Shown: positions 16,701-24,663, counted from the stretch's first letter. The stretch is DNA of 64,000 nt from DATMQA01 sp035566895 (GCA_035566895.1 DATMQA010000227.1:1-64000), one strand, 5' to 3'. Notes: generated from the letters alone by a model not told the origin. Numbers and translations: made by a program.

Positions 16701-16804
16701 ACACAATCAAGCGTTCGGTTACGAAACTCCCACTAGAAGAGCAGAAGCAGCGTGAGGAAGCCGCGATCCGGTCGATTGCGGAATCGATGAAGAGGAAGTC
16801 TTAG
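13721..16804 (+). CDS. VirD4/TraD-like conjugative coupling ATPase with nuclease-fold C-terminus
   Basis: 1027 aa. An N-terminal about 380-residue region precedes the motor: Walker A GASGTGKST (about 409-417), AVLDPHGDLVDRVL, and Walker B with FWLYIDEFHNF (about 650-660), followed by a TraM-recognition-type segment (GLILAHQELRQL). This is the family that feeds DNA into type IV secretion or acts in mobilisation of integrative elements. A Pro-rich linker (about 800-860) leads to a C-terminal domain with GSVDLLLERSDETIACEIS (about 890-910), resembling a PD-(D/E)XK fold with Ser where Lys is usual. No relaxase or mating-pore genes are in the window, so this may be a mobilisable element. Confidence 0.85.
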   Translation: MPSVHEQLTEQFRQWEIRGRGWQVFPDPVHPEPPFRPFPGHYLPPQPEVDDGRRPTFLSSFVRKLSDRISTERPLPPIIAEPEEELEPLPLSRDPLTELQTSLPAKLDVSPEAFAQFLRNLALCREPIAFELLGLPNHVITQFAAHAADAPVVRRQLEAYFPEALFQERQGTLENTWLDCKGTEAWVVEFGLEREFMFALSVGKIDPFIGIIGALSELQPGELGLFQVLFQPVSHPWAESVTDSVTGADGRPIFVNVPELANAAEAKISRSLYAAVVRVAVQTESWERTVQLTQDLAGSLRVFAHPQGNALIPLTNEDYPFDDHVEDVLKRQSRRSGMLLNRDELIGFVHLPSSAVRSPVLERETGKTKAAPAIVRQASGVLLGDNVHAGKSIAVRLTTEQRVRHTHIIGASGTGKSTLLFNLIRQDIENGEGLAVLDPHGDLVDRVLGIIPPNRIGDVVLVDPSDEQYSVGFNILSAHSDLEKNLLASDLVSVFQRLSTSWGDQMGSVLNNAVLAFLESTRRGTLADLRRFLIEPAFRADFLKSVQDPALLYYWQKGFPQLSGNKSIGPALTRLDTFLSPKPIRHMVSQPENRLDFAHITDTGKIFLAKLSQGLLGRENSYLLGTLLVSKFQQLAMARQAQRITARRSFWLYIDEFHNFITPSMAEILSGARKYRVGLILAHQELRQLQRDSEVSSAVMSNPFTRVVFRVGDDDARKLADGFAFFEPRDLQNLETGHAVARIERSDFDFNLTVPLPAESDETEAAQRRQEVITASREKYAVPRAQVEALLLKAWEAEKPEEKPAPKAAVVPAKRPVSEPVPAKAPPSPPLPEVPPSEKKAPTLSEGRVPAIPADLGRGGAQHQAIQQRIKQSAEKLGFRSVIEKQILDGQGSVDLLLERSDETIACEISISTTIDHEVGNVVKCLKAGFPKVAVICLEKVRLRKIGAAVAGSLGSEMAARVMYSQPDPFIAHLQTLAPPIPKAPAAPETRRGYTIKRSVTKLPLEEQKQREEAAIRSIAESMKRKS

Positions 16805-16840
16805 CCAGTGGCTTTAGTCCAGGTCCAAACTTCGGAAAAA

Positions 16841-17080
16841 TCACCGCTTCCTTTCCAGGAAGAAAACCGGGCCTTTCACGCGGTACGGGGAGTATGTTTC
16901 GATGAGACGGCAGCGCAACTTTGTGAAGGATTTTTGAGGCTGGTCCTCTGCGTAAATGATCGCTTGACGGGCCACGGCCAAATCGCGCGCAGCTTCGGCT
17001 CGGTTTTTACCTGCCTTGATTCGATACTCCCGAGCCAGATTCGCCAGTTCAGCTTCGCTCACCAACTTTTTCGCGCTCAT
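16841..17080 (-). CDS. Small XRE-like regulator
   Basis: 79 aa with a helix-turn-helix-like core: LANLAREYRIKAGKNRAEAA, DLAVARQAIIYAEDQ. This matches short XRE-type proteins in which AAxxLxVxRxxIxxxE forms the recognition turn. It lies between the convergent coupling-ATPase gene and the divergent recombinase gene, 80 bp from the latter, and is positioned to repress recombinase expression. Confidence 0.6.
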   Translation of the reverse strand: MSAKKLVSEAELANLAREYRIKAGKNRAEAARDLAVARQAIIYAEDQPQKSFTKLRCRLIETYSPYRVKGPVFFLERKR

Positions 17081-17160
17081 GGTGGGAGGTTAGAAAAATC
17101 TACCGTTCACTGCTACTTTTTCTTGTAATAGGTAATTAAAATGATTACGCTACAGCCACT

Positions 17161-18729
17161 ATGAAAACGCCGCTTGCGACCGTTGCGGAAACAAGGAATG
17201 TCGGTATCTGGATTCGTGTTTCAACCGAAGACCAAGCCAAAGGCGAAAGCCCCGAACATCACCTGGCCCGCGCTCGGGCATACGCCGTCGCCAAAGGGTG
17301 GACGGTCAAGGAGGTCTATGATCTTGCTGGGGTCTCCGGCAAATCCGTGATGGAGCAGCCGGAAGCCAAGCGGATGCTCTCTGACATCCGCGAGCGCCGC
17401 ATTACCGGCCTCATCTTCTCGAAACTGGCTCGGCTGGCCAGGAACACGAGGGAGCTCTTGGATTTCGCTGACATCTTTCGCGATTGTGGCGCCGACATGG
17501 TGTCACTCCAGGAGACCATCGACACCAGCACCCCGGCCGGCCGCCTGTTCTTCACCATGATTGCCGCAATGGCGCAGTGGGAGCGCGAAGAAATCGCCGA
17601 CCGGGTGAAAGCCTCGATTGGCATCCGGGCGAAACTTGGCAAGCCGTTGAACGGCAAAGTGGCATTCGGCTACCACTGGAAGGACAGCAAGCTCGTTCCT
17701 CACCCTGGTGAGGCCCCAGTCCGAAAACTCATTTACGAGCTGTTTGCCGAACACCAGCGAAAGAAGACGGTCGCCCGGATTTTGAATGAGCGCGGATACC
17801 GCACCAGAGACGGTTCAAAGTTCTCCGATACCACCGTTGGCCGGCTCATCCAAGACCCGACCGCCAAAGGCATCCATCGCGCCAACTTCACGCGCCGGGT
17901 AGCGAGTGATAAGCCATATGCGCTTAAACCCGAGCACGAATGGGTCTACAACCCCGTCGAGCCGATTGTCGCCGAGGACCTCTGGCAACGCTGCAACGAC
18001 CTTCTGGAGGCGCGGAAAACTAAACAAGAGCGTCCCGGGAAACGGCCCGTCCAACTTTTTGCCGGCCTGGTTCTGTGCTCGTGCGGCAAGAAAATGTATG
18101 TGCCGAGCAACACGCCCAAATACGTCTGCACCGCTTGTCGCAACAAAATCCCAATCGTGGACCTGGAGGGGGTTTTCATCGATGAACTCAAAGGCTATCT
18201 CGTGTCGTCAGAAAGAGTTGCGGAATACCTCTCCAAGGCGAATGAGACCGTTTCGGAAAAGGCTCGTCTCGTCGAAACGCTCCAGAAGGAATTGCAAAAG
18301 GTCAAGGAAGAGGCAGATAAGACCTACCGCCTTTACCTGGACGGCGCTTTAACCGTGCCGCAGTTCAAAGAGATTTTCCAACCGCTCGACACCCGCAAAC
18401 ACCAAATCGAAGAGGAAATCCCTCGTGCCGAGGCTGAAATGGATGTCCTTAATGTCGACCGCCTTTCGAGCGAACAAATCATGGCCGAAGCTCGAGACCT
18501 TCACGCCCGATGGCCAAATATGACCGCCGAAGACCGACGCAAAATCGTCGAATTGCTCGTGAAAGACATCAGGATTGGCAAGGGCGAAATCTCGCTAAAC
18601 CTCTACTACGCACCTGGTTTTGAAGAAATGTCAAATAAGCAACGCATGTTGTTATGTGCATCGCGTTCACCAGACACAGGCCCTCTCGGACTCCGCTCTT
18701 CTGCACTAGGTCTTCGACCGTCTGCGTGA
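17161..18729 (+). CDS. Large serine recombinase (integrase/excisionase)
   Basis: 522 aa. Resolvase-type catalytic domain with nucleophile Ser21 in WIRVSTEDQ and downstream SKLARLARNTREL, SLQETIDTSTPAGRLFF. A recombinase domain follows (about 175-290), then a zinc ribbon (CSCGKK near 305 and CTACRN near 320), a coiled coil (about 345-395) and an ICE-type C-terminal segment. Such enzymes integrate and excise mobile elements at short att cores. The last about 25 codons run over the antisense of the interrupted yjbQ gene, so the C-terminal tail (SPDTGPLGLRSSALG) probably comes from the target site. Confidence 0.9.
   Translation: MKTPLATVAETRNVGIWIRVSTEDQAKGESPEHHLARARAYAVAKGWTVKEVYDLAGVSGKSVMEQPEAKRMLSDIRERRITGLIFSKLARLARNTRELLDFADIFRDCGADMVSLQETIDTSTPAGRLFFTMIAAMAQWEREEIADRVKASIGIRAKLGKPLNGKVAFGYHWKDSKLVPHPGEAPVRKLIYELFAEHQRKKTVARILNERGYRTRDGSKFSDTTVGRLIQDPTAKGIHRANFTRRVASDKPYALKPEHEWVYNPVEPIVAEDLWQRCNDLLEARKTKQERPGKRPVQLFAGLVLCSCGKKMYVPSNTPKYVCTACRNKIPIVDLEGVFIDELKGYLVSSERVAEYLSKANETVSEKARLVETLQKELQKVKEEADKTYRLYLDGALTVPQFKEIFQPLDTRKHQIEEEIPRAEAEMDVLNVDRLSSEQIMAEARDLHARWPNMTAEDRRKIVELLVKDIRIGKGEISLNLYYAPGFEEMSNKQRMLLCASRSPDTGPLGLRSSALGLRPSA
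18636..18665. other. Predicted attachment-site junction (attR-like) inside yjbQ
   Basis: Leftward reading of the yjbQ fragment keeps its conserved sequence through LVNAMHITT, encoded near 18640-18670, and then diverges into element sequence. The recombinase 3' end crosses the same spot. The crossover core should therefore lie in or next to this interval. The partner junction with the 3' half of yjbQ is not in the window. Confidence 0.5.
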
Positions 18730-18790
18730 TGTTCAGGAAACCGCGCCGGTTTGGCACTTCGAACCAGAGGTGTTCGGTGAGACTCTTCAC
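18640..18790 (-). pseudogene. yjbQ: 5' fragment of yjbQ (UPF0047), interrupted by the element
   Basis: The leftward frame reads KSLTEHLWFEVPNRRGFLNI, TQTVEDLVQKSGVREGLCLV, NAMHITT, the conserved first half of YjbQ-family proteins, where NAMHIT contributes to the active site. GTG at 18790 gives the usual start; an ATG at 18859 would add 23 unconserved residues. After HITT the sequence diverges (CVAYLTFLQNQ) and the conserved second half, with its catalytic His, is absent. E. coli YjbQ shows weak thiamine-phosphate synthase activity; this fragment cannot be active. Confidence 0.75.
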
Positions 18791-18923
18791 AGGCCAAGTT
18801 ATGCCAGACGATCCAGGCGTCCGCAACGGCGGATAATTGTCTGATCCTTGTTGCGTCATTCATGCGGCCGGTTTCGCTGGTTGTGAGGTTACCAATGGCC
18901 AAATCCTGCATCCCGCAAAGCCA

Positions 18924-20288
18924 TTACTCCAATCCAATCTTTTTGCGTTTCCGGTAGAGCGTGGCTTGGTCAATCCCCAGGACCTGAGCCGCTTCGGCCA
19001 AGTTGGAGGTGCGTTCCAGGACTTTGCGCAGGTGGGCTTCCTCCAATTGCTCCATGGAAACCAGAGAACCTACCTGCAACGAGGCGTCGCTGCCATTGAC
19101 TTCGGCAACGGTCCGGCCGCGCAATTCCGCGGGGAGGTCTTCCAGTCCAATCTTTGCACCCTTAGCCATGATGACCGCGCGTTCGATGGCGTTGCGCAAC
19201 TCACGGAGGTTGCCCGGCCAGGAGTAGGCGCGGATAGCGGCAGAGGCCTCTTCGGAAAACCCGTCGAGACGTCGCCCGCAGAGGGCGGCAAAATGTTTGA
19301 AGTAATGGTCGGCAAAGTGAATGAGGTCGTCTGGGCGGTGCCGTAGCGGGGGCATTTCTGCCGTGATAACGTTGAGCCGAAAATAAAGGTCTTCGCGAAA
19401 GGCGCTCTCGGCGACCCGCTTTTTAAGATCGCGGCTGGTGGCGGCGATGACGCGCACCTCGGCCTGGCGGGTGATATTTTCGCCCACCCGCTCGTATTCA
19501 CGTTCCTGGAGCAGGCGCAGCAATTTGGGCTGAATTTCCATCGGCAGGTCACCGATCTCGTCGAGGAAGAGGGTCCCGCCGGCGGCGGCTTTGACTTTGC
19601 CCCAATGGTCGCGCAGGGCGCCGGTGAAGGCGCCTTTGACGTGGCCGAACAGATCGCTTTCGAGCAATTCCCTGGACAGGCTCGGACAACTTACGGTGAC
19701 GAACGGTTTATCCGCCAGATGGCTCTGCTGGTGAAGCGCGCGGGCCACCACGCTCTTGCCCGTGCCGCTTTCGCCCAGGATCAGAATCGAAGCCGGTGTT
19801 TTCGCCGCCCGCAGCAGGGTGTCCATCGCCTCTTTTACGAGAGGAGTGCTTGATTCCAGGAGAATCTCAGGACTTTGAGCGTTGCTGTCCTTCACTTCGC
19901 GCTCGAGCCGCTCGATGTTCTGGTTGAGTTGGTGGAAGCGCTGCACGCGGACGAGCACCAGGTGAAACTGTTCGCGGGTGAACGGCTTTTCCAGGAAGTC
20001 CACCGCTCCGCGCCGCATGGCCTCCACGGCGTTTTTCACGCTGCCTTGCGCAGTAAAGATGATCACCGGCAGATTGGGCTGGCGCTTGAGAATCTGGTCA
20101 AGAATGTCGAGGCCTTGTTCCGGGCCAAGATTCAGATCCAGGAGAACGGCATCGAATTTCCCTTCCTTTAACTCCGTGAGGCCCAACTCTCCGGACGAAG
20201 CGGCTTCCGCGTAATGGCCCTCGCCGTCGATGAGCAGGCAGGTCGCATCCCGGAAGGTTTTGTCGTCATCGATGACCAAAAAGTCCAT
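18924..20288 (-). CDS. NtrC-family sigma-54-dependent response regulator
   Basis: 454 aa. Receiver domain (1-120) with phosphoacceptor Asp51 (LLDLNL) and Lys101; AAA+ domain with Walker A GESGTGKS (172-179), the sigma-54 contact loop GAFTGA (219-224), Walker B GGTLFLDEIGDLP (237-249); C-terminal Fis-type HTH (NLAEAAQVLGIDQATLYRKR). It would activate sigma-54 promoters when phosphorylated by one of the upstream kinases. The start lies 3 bp after the kinase stop, as last gene of the signalling operon. It is the best candidate to bind the TGCA-N3-TGCA pairs found upstream of sigma-54 promoters in this window. Confidence 0.92.
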   Translation of the reverse strand: MDFLVIDDDKTFRDATCLLIDGEGHYAEAASSGELGLTELKEGKFDAVLLDLNLGPEQGLDILDQILKRQPNLPVIIFTAQGSVKNAVEAMRRGAVDFLEKPFTREQFHLVLVRVQRFHQLNQNIERLEREVKDSNAQSPEILLESSTPLVKEAMDTLLRAAKTPASILILGESGTGKSVVARALHQQSHLADKPFVTVSCPSLSRELLESDLFGHVKGAFTGALRDHWGKVKAAAGGTLFLDEIGDLPMEIQPKLLRLLQEREYERVGENITRQAEVRVIAATSRDLKKRVAESAFREDLYFRLNVITAEMPPLRHRPDDLIHFADHYFKHFAALCGRRLDGFSEEASAAIRAYSWPGNLRELRNAIERAVIMAKGAKIGLEDLPAELRGRTVAEVNGSDASLQVGSLVSMEQLEEAHLRKVLERTSNLAEAAQVLGIDQATLYRKRKKIGLE

Positions 20289-20291
20289 AAA

Positions 20292-21437
20292 TCAGTGAGG
20301 AACCCCGGCTCGAGGCAAACGGAAGGCGAAGGTAGCGCCGCTGCCCGGGGTGCTTTGGCAGGCCAACTCGCCATGCATCGCCAGGACGAGCTTCTTGACG
20401 ATGCTCAGTCCCAGGCCGGTGGAAGGCTCGCCTCCGGTTGGACGCGCCGAAAGGCGGCCATAGCGGCGGAACATGCGAGTCTTATCGTTTTCGCTGAACC
20501 CGGGCCCTTCATCCTGAACCTGGCATTCGACGTACCGGGCGCCCGGCAAGCAGGTGACGCGAATCTGCTTGCCGGGCGGAGAAAACTTGATGGCGTTGGA
20601 CAGGAGATTATCGAGCACCTGGTTGAGGGCGGCGGGGTCCGCCTGGACGAGAGCCCCGTCCCCCTCGAGAGCGGTGTGAAAGACGAGTTGCTTGCGCTTA
20701 GCCGCTTCCCGATGTTGCTGGACGACCCGGGAGGCTGCTTCCTTGAGACTAATCGACTGGGGCTTGATACTCAGGCCGTGGTCGGCCGAAGCATTGGCCA
20801 AGAACTCCTTCACGAAAGCGAGCATCTGGCTGCTCGAATGCGAGATGTTCTCGGCCATCAGGCGCAGCTTCGGGTCCGCCATCGCCTCGGTACGGTCACG
20901 GAGCAACTGGGCGCTCATGTCCATGCCGCCCAGATGGTTCTTGAGGTCATGAGTGAGGATGCCGAGCAATTCATCGCGGTCCTCGGCGAGTTGCTTCAAG
21001 GCGTCGCGGGCCGCTTTGAGCGCCAGGTGGGTGCGGACGCGCGTCACCAATTCGGCGTGGTTGAACGGCTTGGTGATGTAGTCCACGCCGCCGCTTTCCA
21101 GCGCGCGAACGATCAGGCCCTTATCGTCGGCCGAAGAAAGAAAGATGATGGGAATCTCAGCCCATTCCGGGTTCTCGCGAATTCGACGGCAAACCTCGAA
21201 TCCGTCCATCTCCGGCATAAGCAGGTCGAGCAGGATGAGGTCGGGGCGGCGAATCGCCAGGCGTTGGAAAGCCTGGAGCCCGCCGGTCGCGGGCAATATC
21301 TCGAAGCCGAGTTTACCCAGGGCAGCGCCGACGACCTGGATGTTGGACTCCTGGTCATCGACGACGAGCAGGCAGCCAGTGCTCGTTTCTATCATAGGAG
21401 CATTCATTTGCAACTCTGGGTTAGGTACATGCGGCAT
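20292..21437 (-). CDS. Receiver-histidine kinase hybrid
   Basis: 381 aa. N-terminal receiver domain (about 15-130: LLVVDDQESNIQ, LILLDLLMPEMDGFEV), then a HisKA dimerisation helix with phospho-His in LLGILTHDLKNHLGG (about 155-170), and a HATPase_c domain (NLLSNAIKFSPPG N-box, DEGPGFSENDKTRMF, GLGLSIVKKL). It has no membrane segment, so it is cytosolic and probably receives phosphate at its receiver from the preceding hybrid kinase, or tunes kinase output. It starts 4 bp after the hybrid kinase stop and is 3 bp upstream of the NtrC-type regulator, its likely partner. Confidence 0.9.
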   Translation of the reverse strand: MPHVPNPELQMNAPMIETSTGCLLVVDDQESNIQVVGAALGKLGFEILPATGGLQAFQRLAIRRPDLILLDLLMPEMDGFEVCRRIRENPEWAEIPIIFLSSADDKGLIVRALESGGVDYITKPFNHAELVTRVRTHLALKAARDALKQLAEDRDELLGILTHDLKNHLGGMDMSAQLLRDRTEAMADPKLRLMAENISHSSSQMLAFVKEFLANASADHGLSIKPQSISLKEAASRVVQQHREAAKRKQLVFHTALEGDGALVQADPAALNQVLDNLLSNAIKFSPPGKQIRVTCLPGARYVECQVQDEGPGFSENDKTRMFRRYGRLSARPTGGEPSTGLGLSIVKKLVLAMHGELACQSTPGSGATFAFRLPRAGVPH

Positions 21438-21441
21438 CGAT

Positions 21442-23607
21442 TCATACCGGTTGCAGTTGGGCCTGGGTTAAAGAGGTTTCGATGGACTCAACCAGTTTGG
21501 GGAAAGCAGCGAGCTGACGTTCCATCTCGCCGATGGCATAGGCGTCGGCGAACGTAGTGAGGGAGGCGGCATAAGTCGCCAGCGAGTCACATCGTGCGGC
21601 CTGGCCGAGGGTGAAAAGATTGTGGGCAAAGGTGCGGGTCGCGTTCACCGCCAGGCTGTCACGCAGGGTGGGCCATTCAGATGCTTCCTGGCGGCGCAGT
21701 TCGAGAGTGAGTTCCTGCCATTGTGCGGCTTGCTCGGAGGAAGGAAGAGGCAGGCACCTGGCCGTGTCTGCCAAGTGCCGGGCAGTCTCGCGCGTTGCCG
21801 GCTGGAGAAACTGAGCCAGTGCCAGAAAGAGCGTGTGCCGCGAGAAGGGTTTGCGAATGTAGCCGCTGAACTGGGTTTGCAGCTCCTGCTCTTCGCCAGC
21901 CTTGCTGGAAGCGGTGACAGCGATGACCGGCAGCGAGGCCAGACTCGGCTGCTTGCGGATCGCCGCCAGAGTCGTCCGACCGTCCATCACCGGCATTCGG
22001 AGATCGAGCAATACGACATCCGGCTTTTCCTTGCCCAGGCACTCCAACGCTTCCTGACCATTGGTGGCAAAATGGACCTGGTGATGGGTTTTCTCGAATA
22101 TGCCGGCCATCAGGGCGCGGTTGGCCTGATTGTCATCCACGACGAGCAGCGTGGCGGGCGCGAAGTCATTAAAGTCCACCGCGCCGCTCGGTTCGGCGTG
22201 ATCTCCCACCGGCAAGCGGCCCGAAACGGGAACGCTCGTGAAGCGCAAGTGAAAGACCGTGCCCTGGCCGACTTTGCTTTCGACGGACAGGCTGCCCCCC
22301 ATGAGTTCGGTGAGGCGCTTGACGATAGTTAGCCCGATCCCGGTGCCGTCATTTTCGGGTCTTTGCCGGGAGTCCGCCTGGACGAACGGCTTGAAGACTT
22401 CATCGAGTTTGTCAGCCGGGATTCCGATCCCGGTGTCCTCCACATCGATTAAGAGCGTGCCGCTGGTGCCGGTTTCCAGCCTTTCCCAGGAGACGCGGGT
22501 TTTAACGCAACCCCGGTCGGTGAACTTAATGGCATTGCTGAGCAAGTTTACCAGTACCTGGCGCAGCCGCAGGCGATCCAGCAACAAAGCACGAGGCAGG
22601 TTGGGTGAGAGCTCGAACTGAAGTTGGAGCGATTTCATTACGGCCTGCTGTCCGAAAACGGTGCGGAGGAACTCGCACGAATCCCGCAAATCGGTGGGAT
22701 CGGGGTGGAGTTCCAGCTTTCCTGCTTCGAGCTTGGACAGGTCGAGAATGTCGTTGATCAGTTGCAGCAACGAGGCACCGCTGTCGCGAATGGCCCGCAC
22801 ATATTGCGATTGCTTGGGCGTCAGCCCTTCCGGTTCCAACAGTTCGCTGAACCCGAGAATCGCGTTCATGGGGCTGCGAATCTCGTGGCTCATGTTAGCC
22901 AGGAAGGCGCTCTTCTCCCGCACCGCTTGTTCAGCGTGCAACTTTTCTTCCAGCAACTCCCGCCGCGACCGCTCCTGGTAATAATCAATCCGATAAAAAT
23001 ACAGCGAGAACAACCCGGCCCCGATCCCGAGCAAGCCGGCGACCCAGGTCATTTGATGGACCAATTTCATTTCGCGGCGAGTGGATTCGCCGGTGGCGGA
23101 CAGAAGATCCAGGCGGGTGTCGTGCCGCCGTTTGCTGAGCTCACGGATGCGGTCCATCGTTGTCCTGGCTTGATCGGGACCGGCAGCGGCCCGTGACGCG
23201 GCGGGAATTTCCGCGCCGCGCCGCACGGTGGCCTCACGCAGTTCTGCCAACTCGAGTTCAATCAGCGGACGCAACTCGTACAAATCTTCTCGCGCGGCTG
23301 GGTCGTGCTTGGCGGACGCAACGAGCCGCGCGAAAGTCTCGGGAAAGGTACGAGCTGCGTTGGTGAAGGCTTCAAGATAGGACGCGTTCCCCGTTAGCAG
23401 GTAACCGCGCTGGCTGGCCTCGGCGTCCTGCAAAACCGAGAAGAGTTGATCAATCGACTCGCGGAACTGCTCGGCTTCGGCCGACGCGTCGATGCTGCGG
23501 GAAAAGCGGTTCCAGGCCACGGCCCCCATCACCACGCTGGCCACGGTGACAGTCAGCCAAAAGATGGCTAAGGGCCCGATAATCCCATGTCGAATTCGGT
23601 AGAGCAT
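21442..23607 (-). CDS. Membrane hybrid histidine kinase: CHASE3-HisKA-HATPase-REC-Hpt-like
   Basis: About 721 aa from ATG 23607 (MLYRIRHGIIGPLAIFWL); the frame is open to 23676. First membrane helix, then a CHASE3-type periplasmic sensor (DAEASQRGYLLTGNASYLEAF), a second helix (MTWVAGLLGIGAGLFSLYFY), HisKA with LANMSHEIRSPMNAILGFSELL, HATPase, and a receiver (TLLVVDDNQANRALM, VVLLDLRMPVMDG). The C-terminal about 90 residues contain TFAHNLFTLGQAA, a degenerate Hpt motif. CHASE3 domains sense extracytoplasmic cues of unknown identity. A single TGCAAATTGCA palindrome lies upstream at 23672-23682. Confidence 0.9.
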   Translation of the reverse strand: MLYRIRHGIIGPLAIFWLTVTVASVVMGAVAWNRFSRSIDASAEAEQFRESIDQLFSVLQDAEASQRGYLLTGNASYLEAFTNAARTFPETFARLVASAKHDPAAREDLYELRPLIELELAELREATVRRGAEIPAASRAAAGPDQARTTMDRIRELSKRRHDTRLDLLSATGESTRREMKLVHQMTWVAGLLGIGAGLFSLYFYRIDYYQERSRRELLEEKLHAEQAVREKSAFLANMSHEIRSPMNAILGFSELLEPEGLTPKQSQYVRAIRDSGASLLQLINDILDLSKLEAGKLELHPDPTDLRDSCEFLRTVFGQQAVMKSLQLQFELSPNLPRALLLDRLRLRQVLVNLLSNAIKFTDRGCVKTRVSWERLETGTSGTLLIDVEDTGIGIPADKLDEVFKPFVQADSRQRPENDGTGIGLTIVKRLTELMGGSLSVESKVGQGTVFHLRFTSVPVSGRLPVGDHAEPSGAVDFNDFAPATLLVVDDNQANRALMAGIFEKTHHQVHFATNGQEALECLGKEKPDVVLLDLRMPVMDGRTTLAAIRKQPSLASLPVIAVTASSKAGEEQELQTQFSGYIRKPFSRHTLFLALAQFLQPATRETARHLADTARCLPLPSSEQAAQWQELTLELRRQEASEWPTLRDSLAVNATRTFAHNLFTLGQAARCDSLATYAASLTTFADAYAIGEMERQLAAFPKLVESIETSLTQAQLQPV

Positions 23608-23671
23608 GCGCTTCCCCGCGTTGAGTCGAGCGCACTCGCGGCCGGCCAATGAACGAGGGGTCAACATATCA

Positions 23672-23682
23672 TGCAAATTGCA
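23672..23682. promoter_or_regulatory. Single TGCA-N3-TGCA palindrome upstream of hybrid kinase
   Basis: TGCAAATTGCA is an isolated half of the paired motif seen elsewhere. Without a partner 31 bp away or a good -24/-12 promoter it could be chance: an 8-base specification is expected about once in a window this size. Confidence 0.25.
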
Positions 23683-23712
23683 CGGGCGTATAGTAAGGGG
23701 TATCCCCCGGGG

Positions 23713-24210
23713 TCAATCCGAGCGCGACGGTTTTCGCCTCGGAAGCGGAGCGGTGGCGTCCAGCAGGGTGCGGACCTTCTGGAGGAGTTCAGCGAACCCG
23801 AACGGCTTGGGCAATAATTCGACGTGGTCCAGATCGTCGCTTCGATCGCGCAACAACGGCAATGAGCCTGAAACCATCAGCACCGGGGTCTTTGGATGCA
23901 CCGCACGGAATTGGCGAGTGAGCTCTAATCCATCCCCTTCGGGCATCCAGAAATCAGTGACTAAGAGGTGAATCGTCGCAGTGGAGGCAGCCACGCGCAG
24001 GGCTTCCGCAGCACTCTCGGCTTCCAGCACCGTGTAACCTTCCAAGCGGAGAACCTGTGACTCCATGTCGCGAACCATCGGGTCGTCATCAACGACCAGC
24101 AACGTCCTGGCTGGGTCGGATATGCCCGCGGAGGACGGAAATGCGGAGGTCGGTTCCGAATGACTCGAATCACTCTGCATTGGATTTGGATGATAAGTAT
24201 TCATTGGCAT
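23713..24210 (-). CDS. Single-domain response regulator
   Basis: About 165 aa from ATG 24210 (MPMN; a second ATG at 24204). A disordered N-terminal about 35 residues precede a receiver domain: LLVVDDDPMVRDMES, phosphoacceptor in LLVTDFWMPEGDG, and KPFGFAELL. No output domain, so it is a phosphate relay or modulator. It is the first gene of the leftward signalling operon and has a canonical sigma-54 promoter (24223-24239) only about 13 bp before its ATG, predicting a very short leader. Start choice is therefore uncertain. Confidence 0.8.
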   Translation of the reverse strand: MPMNTYHPNPMQSDSSHSEPTSAFPSSAGISDPARTLLVVDDDPMVRDMESQVLRLEGYTVLEAESAAEALRVAASTATIHLLVTDFWMPEGDGLELTRQFRAVHPKTPVLMVSGSLPLLRDRSDDLDHVELLPKPFGFAELLQKVRTLLDATAPLPRRKPSRSD

Positions 24211-24222
24211 TTTGCTCTTTTT

Positions 24223-24239
24223 AGCTAGGGCAGGGCCAA
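24223..24239 (-). promoter_or_regulatory. Sigma-54 promoter of the signalling operon
   Basis: Minus-strand TTGGCCCTGCCCTAGCT has GG (24236-24237 on the + strand as CC) and GC (24224-24225) exactly 10 bp apart, the invariant -24/-12 spacing. Predicted start at about 24212. The paired palindromes at 24329-24370 lie 92 bp upstream of the GG. Confidence 0.75.
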
Positions 24240-24328
24240 CCCCATCCCGGTTTCTGCAACCTGTTGGTTCAAGGTTTGTTACAGCTTTCTCGTCGGGTTC
24301 GTGCGGGAATTGAGGGACGCAAAAACCA

Positions 24329-24370
24329 TGCAACTTGCATTACGAGCAACCACCGGAAGTGCATTTTGCA
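24329..24370. promoter_or_regulatory. Paired activator sites TGCA-N3-TGCA
   Basis: TGCAACTTGCA (24329-24339) and TGCATTTTGCA (24360-24370), starts 31 bp apart, both with perfect outer TGCA arms. They are placed between the leftward signalling operon and the rightward membrane-protein gene, each of which has a sigma-54-type promoter. Confidence 0.7.
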
Positions 24371-24574
24371 CGCTCGACGAAGCCCGGATCGAACTTGGGA
24401 ATCTGACGTCCGGTCGCAACTTCTCACCCCCGGCTTAGTCGAAGTGATCCACGATGTCGTTGGTGACAAGCCGGTTGCGAGTTTTGCGGCAATGACTCTT
24501 TCGAGGTGGTTTTGCGGATTTTTCCGGTGGGCGGGGAAATGGTACAATCCAGGCTAAAGCGTACGGCTCAGCTA

Positions 24575-24590
24575 TGGGCACGCCAAAGCA
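24575..24590 (+). promoter_or_regulatory. Sigma-54-type promoter for the 24664 gene
   Basis: TGGGCACGCCAAAGCA has GG-N10-GC spacing (GG 24576-24577, GC 24588-24589) but a non-consensus base after GG. Predicted start at about 24601, 63 bp before the ATG. It would share the activator sites at 24329-24370 with the divergent operon. Confidence 0.5.
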
Positions 24591-24663
24591 AAGCCGATCA
24601 TGACTTGAGTTATGAACAACTCAGTGGACATCGGCAACCCACCCCCGGCAAAAACCTTCCCCT

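Noticed and set aside
19875..21557. Long + strand frames opposite the kinase genes
   Set aside because: They are antisense to genes with clear REC, HisKA and AAA+ motifs; such shadows are common in GC-rich DNA.
23697..23707. GGGGTATCCCC palindrome, similar to GGGGAATCCCC at 48482-48492
   Set aside because: Short GC-rich palindromes are expected by chance here, and the two sites share no gene context.
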